Shown here: positions 10,257-21,141 of the stretch, piece by piece | Numbering within the stretch: position 1 is the stretch's first letter | How the letters are laid out: each line of letters opens with the position of its first letter | Origin: Benincasa hispida | Lineage: Eukaryota > Streptophyta > Magnoliopsida > Cucurbitales > Cucurbitaceae | Assembly: GCF_009727055.1 (NCBI RefSeq) | Contig: NC_052359.1 | Coordinates: 21,845,952 to 21,909,951 of the forward strand | DNA length: 64,000 bases | Direction of reading: 5' to 3' | Notes under the pieces: generated by a model | The model's database searches: none | Told to the model about the DNA's origin: nothing | The model's input: only the letters and a program-made list of their open reading frames with translations | Position numbers and translations under genes: made by a program

Positions 10257-11422
10257 TGATGGAACACAAGACATACACAGCAGAATTAGGACCTAATTAC
10301 ACTCTAATTGCTTCTAAACAAAAGGAAATAAGCATGCAAATTGAAGTGGATAGGATATTTGAAACCTTACATTTGAAGCTCCCGAAACTCGCATTTCCTC
10401 GATGAATCTCGACCTAAATTCTTTCGGACCACCACTAGAGTTGACCTACTATCCTCTGGACTTAGAACCGGATTGTGGGACCCGGTGGATGAAGAAATCG
10501 AGAGAGAGAAAGAGATGAAAAAATAAGAATGAATTTGGGTTTGAGTTTTTAATTTTTCAGCCCATTTATGAAAATTAATTTTTGCAAAAATGGCCAAAAG
10601 TCTTTCAACCAAATTGAAAAGCCCAATTTATAGAAAAAAGCCATGCAACAATTGCATGAACCAAATCCATAAAAACCCAATACCAATAATCCACTATCTT
10701 AGTGGGCTTAATGTCTCCACTATAAGCCAACACCTAGCTCACTATTTTGTTAGTGGAATTATCCAACAAAAGTTTGGATTTTTCTACTAACTTTAGTTAA
10801 AGGGCAAAATAGTTATTTGGTCAAAGTCAAACTTTGACCAAAAAGTCAACATTTTGACTTTTTATAATTTCTTCCGTGTTGACTAATTTTGACCTCCCGA
10901 GCATGAATCCATATTCATTTTCTCAAAATTCAAATCACATTTGAATATAAGGTCGGTCAAAGTTTGACTTTTCAAAGTCAAAAAATCAACTCTTTGACTT
11001 TTTACATCTTTGACCATTTCCATTATTTCCGAGCTTCCGAATATGAACGTATTCATATTCTTGATGTTTAAATCACATTTAAATATTAAAGTTGTATCTC
11101 TAAACTGAAAAGGCGCCCAACCACATGAAATTTAGGATCACATCGTTTAGAAGCAATTAAAGTGTAATTAGGTCCTAATTCCATAGTGTCCCCAGAATAA
11201 GGCGCCCAACCTTATTCATATATTATAGACCATTTTGGCTACATATTTGAACTTGATCCACATTTATGTCGCTACATAAAGTTCAAACTACATTAAATAG
11301 CCTCAGGACCTTAGTTTTTTGGATTCAAGAGTACAATTTCAATAACAGTTTTATCGAAAAACAAAACAAAATATGTTTATTAATTTATAAACTACGAGTT
11401 TTAGGACATAAAATCCAACAAC
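10257..11422 (-). mobile_element. 3' LTR of E2, internally deleted
   Basis: It begins TGATGG and ends ATCCAACA. The first 850 bp match 16923-17770 and the last 290 bp match 18575-18862. About 0.8 kb present in the 5' LTR is missing here, replaced by a scrambled junction at 11110-11210. Confidence 0.88.
11110..11210. repeat. Deletion junction with templated filler in the E2 3' LTR
   Basis: GGCGCCCAACC occurs at both edges (11111-11121 and 11200-11210). Between them, 11149-11182 is the reverse complement of the LTR's own 10283-10315, with one mismatch. This is the pattern left by break repair with template switching. Confidence 0.75.
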
Positions 11423-11434
11423 TCCCACTTGGAC
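11423..11434 (-). other. Polypurine tract of E2
   Basis: On the minus strand CCAAGTGGGAGT directly precedes the LTR start TGTTGG, the expected position of the plus-strand primer. Confidence 0.8.
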
Positions 11435-11552
11435 TAAAACTCCTAGTTGAGTATCACAATGTCTAATTTAAGTGAGAAACATATGAGTACAATAAACATA
11501 TGAATACAATAAACTAGGGCATATACCCAAAAGTTCTCCCACTTGTCCTAGT

Positions 11553-12467
11553 TTACAAACTTCGTAGACCTAGACTCTGTAGGTGACCTTCAAACACTTT
11601 AGCCATAAGGGCCTTTGTAAAAGGATCAGCAATGTTTTGCTCAGAAGAAATTTGGGTTACTACAACGTCTCCATGATGTACAATCTCCCGGATCAGATGG
11701 TATTTGCACTCAATATGCTTACTGCGCTTGTGGCTTCTTGGTTCTCTTGAATTGGCAACTGCACCACTATTATCACAATATAGGGTGATAGGCAGATGCA
11801 TATTTGGAACGACTTCCAAATCTGTCAAGAATTTCCTCAACCATACTGCTTCCTTTGTTGCTTCACATGCAGCTACGTATTCAACTTCCATTGTGGAGTC
11901 CGCAATACAGTTTTGCTTCATACTTCTCCACACTACTGGTCCTTCATTCAGAATGAACACTGATCCCAATGTAGATTTTCTTGCATCTTTATCGGTTTGA
12001 AAATCAGAGTCAGTGTATCCAGTAAGGATCAAATCCTTAGTACCATACACGAGCATGTAGTTCCTCGTTCTCCTAAGATACTTGAGGATATTTTTATCGG
12101 CAACCCAATGATCATATCCAGGATTGGACTGATATCTACTGACTATCCCTAGTGCGTAGCATATGTCAGGTCTAGTACATAACATTGCATACATCAGGCT
12201 CCCTACTGCAGAAGCATAGGGAATGCATCTCATATCCTCAACCTCTTGAGGTGTCTTAGGACATTGATCCTTTGACAAATGAATTCCATATTTGTAAGCT
12301 AACAGACCTCTTTTGGAATTTTGCATCTTATACCTAGACAAAATTTTATCTATATAAGTTGCTTGAGACATGGCTAGTGTTCTGTTCTTGCAGTTCTGAA
12401 TAATCTGAATCCCGAGAACATATTGTGCATTTCCTAAATCTTTCATTTGGACTGCGTTGCTAGCCAT
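11553..12467 (-). pseudogene. E2 RNase H and end of reverse transcriptase, open frame
   Basis: This is a 304-codon open frame covering the end of the Copia reverse transcriptase ([17 protein letters not shown], then TRPDICYALGIVSRY) and all of RNase H. The RNase H acidic residues are visible in TDSDFQTD, STMEVEYVA and YCDNSGAV, and the end motif DPFTKAL is present. RNase H would remove the RNA strand during reverse transcription. The frame is only the C-terminal part of a polyprotein; its ATG is internal and the upstream frame is broken. Confidence 0.85.
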
Positions 12468-13212
12468 TTCTTGATTTCAGTTAGGTAATCTACTTCATTC
12501 CCAATTAGTAGAATATCGCCAACATATATAACTAAGAACGCTATAGTAGAATTGACGATCTTCTTGTAAACACAAGGTTCGTCAACATTCTGTACAAAGC
12601 CATAAGATTTTATTGCAGTATCAAATCTTATATTCCAAGATCTAGAAGCTTGTTTCAACCCATAAATGGATTTCTGAAGCTTACAAACCTTTTGTTCTAG
12701 ACCCTATGCAATAAACCCCTCTGGTTGAGCCATATAAATTTTCTCCTCAAGATCGCCACTTAGAAAAGCTGTCTTGATATCCATCTGCCAAATTTCATAG
12801 TCAAAAAAGGTGACAATGGATAAGAGTATTCTAATCGACTTAAGTATGGCAAGGGAGAGAAAGTTTCTTCATAGTCCACTCCCGCTATCTGGGTATAACC
12901 CTTTGCCACAAGTCGAGCCTTAAAAGTCTGTACTTTACCAGCTTAGTCTCGTTTTCTCTTGTAGATCCACTTACAACCAATTGGTTTTACATCATTTGGT
13001 TGATCTACAAGTTTTCAGATAAAATTGAAGTACATAGACTCCATTTCATGGTCCATGGCTTTAACCCACTGATCATGGTCCACATCTTTCATCGCCTGTT
13101 TATAGGTCGATGGATCCTCTATGCCGTCATCAGGTATGACGACTTGTGTTTCTATTAAAAAGTAACGGTCAGGCTGATGAACAACCCGCCCATTACGTCG
13201 AGGCATTCTCAA
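12443..13212 (-). pseudogene. E2 reverse transcriptase relic, YVDD changed to YVGD
   Basis: Readable motifs from the N-terminal side are [38 protein letters not shown], a broken KTAFLNG region and SRSWNIRFD. The catalytic box at 12515-12526 reads YVGD, so the first metal-binding Asp is lost. There are stops near 12950, 12705 and elsewhere. Confidence 0.82.
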
Positions 13213-13215
13213 CTC

Positions 13216-14280
13216 TTAAGAAGGATGTGACTGACCAGGTATACTAGTTTTATCTACTACTTTAGTAGATGAACTAGCTCTATCTGTATTGTCTTTGGAA
13301 ATTTTATTCAATACGAGTCTACTATGAGGTTGATGACTTCTTGTGTGGTCTTCCTCTAAGAATGTGGCATTTGTTGATAGAAATACCTTATTCTCTTGAG
13401 GATCGTAAAATAGACCACCTTTTGTTTCTTTTGGATAACCTACAAATACACGTGTGTCAGGCATCCCCAAATCCTAAAGTGACGTAAACTGCCTTTACGC
13501 CCTTTCCATAACTCATAAGGTGTTTTTGAAACACTTTTAGAGGGAACGTTATTCAAAATATAGACAGCAGTCTCTAATGCATATCCCCAAAAGGAATCAG
13601 GTAACTCAGCAAAGCTCATCATTTGAGCGAACCATGTCCAACAAGGTTCTGTTTCTTCTTTCAGATACACCGTTCTACTGAGGCATATTAAGTGCAGAGA
13701 GTTGTGACTTGATTCCGTGTTCTATCATATAGTCCTAGAATCTTAAGTCCATGTACTTCCCATCTCGATCTGATCGTAGTGTCTTAATTGTTTTACCTAA
13801 CTGGTTCTCAACCTCAACCTTATATTCTTTGAACTTTTCAAAAGAATCAGACTTGTGATGCATTAGGTAAATATGACCATACCTTGAATAATCATCAATA
13901 AAACTGATGAAATATTCATACCCACCTCGAGCTTTGACATTAATCAGTCCACAGAGGTCCGAATGTACGAGCTCTAAGGGTATCGTGGCTCTGAGATCTT
14001 TTCCAGTAAAGGATCTCTTAGTCATTTTTCCCTAAAGACAAGACTCACGTAGAGGTAAAGAATTGTCTTCTAACTGATTTAGGAGTCCATTCTTAACCAA
14101 TCTCTCAATCCTTTTGAGATTTATGTGACCAAGTCTTAAGTGCCATAGATAGGCATTAGAAGAAACTTTTTGTCTTTTATTTTGAGTTTCGACTGTTCTA
14201 AACATCTCAGTATTTAAGACAAATTTTGCTTTAGTTGGTCTTAACTTATATAAGTTGTTTTCAAGTATAGCAGAACACAT
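13216..14280 (-). pseudogene. E2 integrase relic
   Basis: Readable in order are the zinc region WHLRLGHINLKRIE (about 14150), the core with HSDLCG (about 13955), FIDDYSRYGHIYLM and LRSDRDGKYMD (about 13760), then NGVSERRNR (about 13670) and the C-terminal part with [18 protein letters not shown] and FLEEDHTR. In the zinc region the expected CxxC reads RESC, so one ligand is gone. TAG replaces a Gln codon just before NGVSERR, and a stop follows the RESCL segment. Confidence 0.82.
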
Positions 14281-14371
14281 TTGAATACCTTTTTTGAAAA
14301 TGAACGCTTCATTAACTTCAAAAGATAATTTTATACATTTGTTCCAATATACATGTGATAGATATCAAATT

Positions 14372-14629
14372 TTATCTCATTTTAGGAGCATACAAAACAT
14401 CTTTAAGTATGATATATCTATCGTTGAAAAACAACTTCAAGTCTCTTACTACTTCGGCCGAGACAACCTCTCCTGTTCCAACCTTGAGGGTGATCTCGCC
14501 TTCTTCAAGCTTTTTCCAGGAACTAGTTTCCTGAAAAGAGAAGCAAATATGATTAGTGGCTCCTGAATCCAATATCCAGGTTGAGGTATCATACTCCACT
14601 AAACATGTTTCAGCAACTAGTAAAGTCAT
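14372..14629 (-). pseudogene. E2 protease relic
   Basis: WILDSGATNHICFSFQETSSW contains the aspartic protease DSG motif, and the domain runs on to VLYAPKMR. The frame is open for 85 codons and then breaks. The same WxLDSGATNH-type block is found in E5 (53500) and E6 (60430). Confidence 0.82.
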
Positions 14630-14795
14630 ATTTACCTTGTGCTTCTTTCGAGGCAGGGGCCTGAGGACATTCCTCAGTTAAGACAAATCTCAGGTTATCT
14701 ATTACTAGTGTTGAATTCAGATTGTTTTTCCAAGTTGAGTAATTATTGCCGTTAAGTTTTTTAGAAGCTAAGAGTTGATCTAAAGAAATAGTCAT
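14610..14795 (-). pseudogene. E2 gag N-terminus fused to protease by deletion
   Basis: The start ATG (14793-14795) opens MTISLDQLLASKKLNGNNYSTW..., the usual start of this Copia gag. After about 55 residues the sequence jumps to the pre-protease segment, so the rest of gag, including the zinc knuckle, is deleted. A full gag of this group would be several hundred residues long. Confidence 0.8.
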
Positions 14796-16908
14796 GCTGA
14801 AAGGAAAAACCGTCCTTTTAGTAAAAACATTAATCTTTTAAATCCAATCAAGTTTAGCAAAAAAAAAAAAACTAATAATGTACCCTTCATTATTATATTT
14901 GCAATGATATTTCAACGGTTTAGAATAACCTTCACGAGGGGTGATCGACTATTTCTCCATTGAACCAAGACTATCTTGACTAGATACTATCATCAAATAA
15001 CTCTTATTCCTATATGTAACTTATTTATCGCTACTTTGGCAAGAGAATTTACTAACACTTAGTAATTCTCGTAAGTGTAACCCTCCATTTTCAGACCTCA
15101 AAGATCGGAATCATTATACTCCCGAAGTTGAAAAGACAAGAATGAAAACGGACTTGAGAGACCCTATCAATTTCTAGAGTTTGTGGAGTTTCGAATCCTA
15201 TAATACAGCCCTCTGATTAGTAAGGTCACTCCAGGGCAGACATGCAGGCACATTATAGGAATCTCATAGTGCGACCTAATGGAAGAGACCGTAGGATGTG
15301 TTGACATACTTCCTTCTCCCACTTACTATGAACAACTTCCTCTATTCACCTTGGTATTGACTCATGCAAACACTCTCCGAATGGAGTCCGCTCCAAGACG
15401 GCCTAAAGCCAAGCATGAATCTCACGGTTTGAACTCTTAGGGACACTAGAGCTAAAAGTACATTATTCTCTCCAGCTGAAGTGTTCTAGAAGGTTAGGGT
15501 ATAAAAATACTTAGCGATACATTTCGGCTAACTAAACATATCCTAAGTCTAGGTGATTCATCCGAGTATAACTTTTATACTGAATTTTTAACCTATGATG
15601 TCTAGGTGATAAACAAATTTTATTACCTCACACCGCTCACGCATGCTCATAAACCGGTTTAAACCTAACTCAGACACCGGCTCGATCTCCAGGTAGTAGG
15701 TATTCCGTGAACCGTCAACTTAAAAACCTTCAACCTTAGTCATCTTAACTGACTTTTTGCCAAGATCTTGCCAAGTGAGTTTCTCGTAACTTCGATTTTA
15801 CAAGATATCGATCTATTTTCTATGAAAATTGGGATTTCTTGATGGTTAACCTTAAATGAGCATGCATATTATTTTTGTAAAAGATTTTAGAAGTTTAGTT
15901 TATTTATAACAATATAAAATAAATTATAACAATTATAACCCTAGAGCATTCATCTATAACATGCTTCTTCAATCAAACATGCTTTAATATAAACCTTATA
16001 TTAAAACTAAGCATGCATAGTATATATTTTTATAACACTTATAAGATATAACAAATGCATGTCACATGTTTTCCTATGGTGGGGTTTTAAAACTATATGG
16101 CATACTATATGCACACATAATTATACAACATTTACATCACATGCATAATAGTTTAAACAACACTAAAGTGGACCGATTTTGGCATTAAGAACAAACAAAT
16201 ACCTAATTATTACATAAATCAGCAACCAGCTTCCAGAACCGGCTTCAAACACTTGAACCATCTGACTGCTCAGAAACCACTCAACCCAGCCCAAAAATAC
16301 CAAAAACCAAGTTGAACCGGTCAAACCGGCTCAACCAGGTCAACGAACCGGTTCAGACTATCTGGATTGGCTCAAGTTCACTGGTGTGGTCAACGAAAGT
16401 GCGGGCGGGTCGAGCGAACGAAAAGCGGGTCGCGGAGGCGGGAGGCGCGCAAGGCTGCTTCGAAGCGGGTCGGAGCGGAAACAAGCCAGGGGGAAATCAC
16501 AGGCGCGCGGGTTGCGCGAAGCGGAGTGGGCGGCAAACCGGGTCGGTAGGCCGGGCTGGAGAGCTTCATCGACAGCTGGCGCTCGGGTCGGGTCTGGGAG
16601 TCATTCTCGGGTCTGGAGGATAATTCCGGGTCTGTGATCAATTTTTCTCCATTTTTGTTGCTGTCCTCTCTCCTGGTATCAAGCAATTACATACCTAATT
16701 TCAACTCTAATGACTCCAAAAAATTTACAGACCCTTTTTCACACATTAATGCTCATAAACATGTGAGCAATTACAAATTTCACAAGAAATTTAAAGAAAA
16801 ACAATGCCAATCATAAATAAATCCACTTTAAGTGCAATTTCATTCAAACATTTGAATAGAAAAAGAAAAAACTACCCACCAAAAGCAATTGAGCGTAATT
16901 AAAGCATG
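14796..16908 (-). other. E2 leader between primer site and gag, 2.1 kb
   Basis: No credible ORF. The part at 14855-16080 is a conserved block: it recurs almost unchanged at 28088-29316 and, more diverged, in the E6 leader (60600-62230). Shared words include AATCTCACGGTNTGAAC and CACTTACTATNAACA. The part at 16190-16640 is unlike the E6 leader and contains CCGGTT-type repeats and a strongly GC-rich island. Confidence 0.75.
16380..16625. repeat. GC-rich island with CGGGT/GCGGG micro-repeats in the E2 leader
   Basis: This stretch is far richer in G and C than the rest of the window and is dominated by repeats of GCGGG, CGGGTC and GGCGCGC. Several short ORFs cross it in all frames, which is a composition effect and not coding. 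Confidence 0.7.
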
Positions 16909-16920
16909 CTCTGATACCAC
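16909..16920 (-). other. Primer-binding site of E2
   Basis: GCTCTGATACCA is the exact reverse complement of TGGTATCAGAGC, the site for initiator methionine tRNA. It lies 2-3 bases from the 5' LTR, which starts (in plus coordinates) at TGATAG, 16923. Confidence 0.92.
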
Positions 16921-16922
16921 AT

Positions 16923-18862
16923 GATAGAACATGAGACATATGCAGCGGAAATAGGACCTAATTACACTCTAATTGCTTCTAAACAAAAGGAAATAAGCAT
17001 GCAAATTGAAGTGGATAGGATATTTGAAACCTTACCTTTGAAGCTCCCGAAACTCGCTTTTCTTGCTGAATCTCGATCGGAATTCTTCCGGACCACCACT
17101 AGAGTTGACCTACTATCCTCTGGACTCAGAAACCAGATTGTGGACCCGGTGGAGAAGAAACCGAGAGAGAGAAAGATCGAAAAATAAGAATGAATTTGGG
17201 TTTGGGTTTTTAATTTTTCAGCCCATTTATGAAAACTAATTTTTTGCAAAAATGGCCAAAAGTCTTTCAACCAAATTGAAAAGCCCAATTATATAGAAAA
17301 AAAGTCATGCAACAATTGCATGAACAAAATCCATAAAAACCCAACTACTATATCCACTATCTTAGTGGCTTAATATCTCCACTATAAGCCAACACCTAGC
17401 CCACTATTTTATTAGTGGAATTATCCAACAAAAGTTTGGATTTTTCCACTAACTTTAGTCAAAGGGCAAAATAGTTATTCTGGTCAAAGTCAAACTTTGA
17501 CCAAAAGTCAACATTTTGACTTTTTATAATTTCTTCCGTGTTGACTAATTTTGACCTCCCGAGCATGAATCCGCATTCATTTTCTCAAAATTCAAATCAC
17601 ATTTGAATATAAGGTCGGTCAAAGTTTGACTTTTCAAAGTCAAAAAATCAACTCTTTGACTTTTTACATCTTTGACCATTTCCATTATTTCCGAGTTCCG
17701 AATATGAACGTATTCATATTCTTGATTGTGAAATCACATTTAAATATTAAAGCCATATCTCTAAACTGAAAAAACCCGACACTATATCACATATACTTGT
17801 CGGTTTCTCTCTCTTCACCTAATTCGAACAATTCGAATTATTCTATCATACTGTTCTAAGTTTATTCCATATGAGCTAGTAAGGGAACCTAATGGACCTA
17901 CAGATCATGGCTCCAACAATATGAGATTAGCTGGCTAAACTCTTTAGACGGAGCTAATCAACATTCGTTAACAACGGGTCATTCCACTAAGTCCCGTAGT
18001 TGCACTCCCCTCACTATAGATATATTTGTGTCCATTTGATATAACCATGATTAGTAAACTAATCTTTTACAGGTTGTTCGTAATCTCGGCTGGGTCATAA
18101 AAACCGTTTTACCCAAGACTACATCTTGTTCCTTAAGTTCCATTGATCCTCTAATGAACAATTGGTTTAAGGTCAAAACCTATAAATCGAATCCCTCTTA
18201 GGCCAAGGAGAGGTGGGGCCCCTTGTTCAAGACCTGGATTCAGTACTAAAGAGAACAACCTTATCTACTATCCCTATACGAATTCTACTTGCACCCTATG
18301 TTCCCAGCTATCCACCCGATCTTACCCTTGAAATGGGAGGCTTATTGGGCCAACGATGATGAGCTGCCCTCACCTATGCAGATCTAAGGATAATTCCGAG
18401 TGAACAGGAGTTCATAGTTAGCTCAGGATTAATATTAAGTTACCTAGGTCATCAATTAACAAATAGTCAGTTTTATACATAAAATGACATTTAGAACGTA
18501 AAAAGTGACTATTTCATGGTTCAATCTTATGAAAACTCATTGCATAGGACGCCTCCACTCACATATCTCTATATGAACGATTCAGGATCACATCGTTTGT
18601 ACTAACTACAAAGTGGGCCGCATCCATAGTGTCCCCAGAATAGGTGCCCAATCTTTATTCATATACTTATGACCATTTTGGCTACATATTGAACTTGATC
18701 CACATTTTTTCACTACATAAAGTTCAAACTACATTAAATAGCCTCAGACCTTAGTTTATTGGATTCAAGATTACAATTTCAATAACAGTTTTATCAAAAA
18801 AAACAAAATAGAATATGTTTATTAATTTATAAACTACGAGTTTTAGGACATAAAATCCAACA
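16923..18862 (-). mobile_element. 5' LTR of E2, 1940 bp
   Basis: In plus coordinates it begins TGATAGAACATG next to the primer site and ends ATCCAACA at 18862. It is the complete copy; the 3' LTR has lost about 0.8 kb corresponding to 17770-18575. The block 17860-18860 shares ordered words with the other long LTRs in the window. Confidence 0.9.
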
Positions 18863-20600
18863 GTAGCAACCCAAGTTTTGGCCACTACCCACAATAAACC
18901 TCCTGTATTCTCCTTAGGGATTGAGAATAGGCAGCAAGTGTAAGCTCTGTTATCTTTTTTGGGAAGAAGGAGAGGATTTTAAAAGAAGAAAGAAGAAAAT
19001 TTTTTCTTTTGTGTGTTCATGGGAGTTTACAGTGAATCATAGAGAGACACCCTCTCCTGTAAAAACTAAAAAACGGAAGAAGATAGAGATTCTGTCAACT
19101 AAACCAATATTTCTCACACACGTTTCTTTGAGAGAGAATTAAGGAGAGGGGGTTCTTTAATTTTGAAAATTTAAATTAAAATAAAAAAATAAAATAAAAT
19201 AATATATATATATATTATATATAACTTATTATATGTATATATAACTATATGTATATCGAATATAACTCATAACCTATAGTTTTTATATTGTATCAAATAC
19301 AATATAAACCTATAGTTTAAATTTCTCTCAATTATTCATGGTATTTATACTAAATTTAATTATATAAATCTCATCCATATAATTTATTTGAATTATATTC
19401 AAATATTTAATTCCTCTAAAAATCAACTTTATATTATATGTATCAAATACATTATTTAATTATATCACATATAATTAATTAAATTAAATTATGTCATATA
19501 AAATTAATTCCATCAATTAATTTGAACAATTGAAATTAATCAAAAAATAATTCTCAATGATTCCTGTTGAGCTACAGAGGGGACCTTATATAACTTGAAA
19601 ATTGGAGCTCTAATAGTACTTGAATAATTACTTAAACTCATTTAATTAATTATTCAATGTCCATTAACTGTCGGTCAGTCCACTAAAGACCGACAACTGT
19701 ACTCTTCGCACTACAGATATATTTCTGTGTCCATTGGATATAACTAGTCAATAGTACAATAACCCTTCACAAATTGCTCGTAAGTACAGTTTAGTCAAAA
19801 TCCGTTTTCCCTGTAGTTACATCTAACTCCTTAAGTACCATTGATTTCTCTATGAACAATAAGTCATAGTCCAACTATGACCAAATCCCTCTCAGACTAA
19901 GAGAGGGTGTAGCCAAATTGTTTAAGCCCCAAAATCAGCCCTTAAGAGAGAAATTTATCTACTTACCCCGACATCAGGGAAAAAGTAAATTTCATCTTGT
20001 GTAGCTGTGTTCTCAGCTCCCCAATCAAACGAATCCCCAAAATGGTAGGCATATTGAGTCGACGATTTGGCCACTCCCATCCATTCAAATCAAAAGACCA
20101 CCTTCATAGGCAAAAGTTTACAACTCACTTATGGTCACCTACGGTCAAGTCATATCACCTATGGTCTTCCTAGTGAAATGTAATTCTCTACTATTAACGA
20201 CGTTATATAATGAGACTAGTCATTTTGTGTTTTAGTCTTATACAAACTCTTTGTTCTGGATACCCCCACTCACATGTCTCAACCTGAATGATCAAGATCA
20301 AATCATTTATAGCACTTTATAACACTTGTAAATCAACAAAGCGGACCGTAACCGTAGTGTCACCAGGATAAGGTACCCAGCTTATTCATCTACTGTAAAC
20401 CATTTAAGTTATCATTTAAACACGATTCACCTGTATGTCTCTACATACATGTTTATATTACATAAAATAACCTAGGATCTTTGTTTATTGGATTGAGTGT
20501 ATGGTCATAAAATAACAATTATTTTAATATTAGCAATTTGTTTATACAAAGTTTATAAACTACAAGAATATAAGAGAGATTTAGGACACCAATCCCAACA
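18863..20600 (-). mobile_element. Solo LTR S2, second part
   Basis: Continuation of S2 after E2. It contains a very AT-rich stretch (19140-19560) and then the conserved LTR block up to CCCAACA at 20600. GTTCA follows at 20601-20605 and matches the left duplication. S2 without E2 is about 1.97 kb. Confidence 0.85.
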
Positions 20601-20605
20601 GTTCA

Positions 20606-20710
20606 CAAGTTCACACCCGTCAACTTCTACTCCACTTCCTTGGGACAAATACTTCCTTAACCCATGCTGACAAGAGCTAGAAAATATACGTGAATGAAAT
20701 GTAACTAAAG
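20606..20710. other. Spacer after S2
   Basis: Nothing recognisable; it continues the S1-S2 spacer that was split by S2. Confidence 0.4.
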
Positions 20711-20945
20711 ACATGTTCGAGAGTGATTTAAAAACTATCAAAATCACATTTGGAATGTACAAAATCACTCTAAAATACGAGTTTAATCATTCAAAATTAA
20801 TTTACTATTTACTTTTAATCTTTTAAATACAGTTTTCATATCATCAAAATTGATTTTAAATAGTTAAAGACATGTTTTAAAGTAATTTTGAAAATAAGAG
20901 TGATTTTAATATTTTAAAATTGGTTACAATCACTCCCGACACATG
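20711..20945. mobile_element. MITE-like element with GAGTGATT termini
   Basis: The left end ACATGTTCGAGAGTGATT (20711-20728) is matched in reverse complement by the right end (GCATGTGTCGGGAGTGATT read from 20946 back). The inside is AT-rich and made of short AAAATCAC / GTGATTTT words. No coding. A related element is at 23192-23423. Confidence 0.6.
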
Positions 20946-21117
20946 CCATAAGCCAATTTGTGAGAAAGTTCCATGAATTGTTAGCAGGGAAGCATGCTTT
21001 TGGGCCTAGGCTTGCCATAAATTGGGTTATGTAGGGTAGCAAAGCTTGGGTGCAGTTGGGTTGCCCTGTCTCGATGCATTCTCTCAATCACAATGTAAAA
21101 AAAATGAATAAACGAAT

Positions 21118-21141
21118 ATATATATATATATATATATATTG
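21118..21141. repeat. (TA)n microsatellite
   Basis: A perfect TA dinucleotide run. Confidence 0.95.

Larger units (their letters stand above)
10257..18862 (-). mobile_element. Copia retrotransposon E2, long-LTR group, inserted in S2
   Basis: Both LTRs (10257-11422 and 16923-18862), the primer site, the polypurine tract and a gag-PR-IN-RT-RH order are visible on the minus strand. The flanking 5-mers are GCAGC (10252-10256) and GTAGC (18863-18867), which match at four of five positions, as expected for an old target duplication. Most of gag is missing, the integrase and reverse transcriptase carry stops, and the catalytic YVDD box is YVGD, so the element is dead. Confidence 0.9.

Noticed and set aside
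16312..16686. Several 60-100 codon ORFs in all frames of the GC-rich island
   Set aside because: High GC lowers stop frequency; frames overlap on both strands, show no domain and lie inside a retroelement leader.
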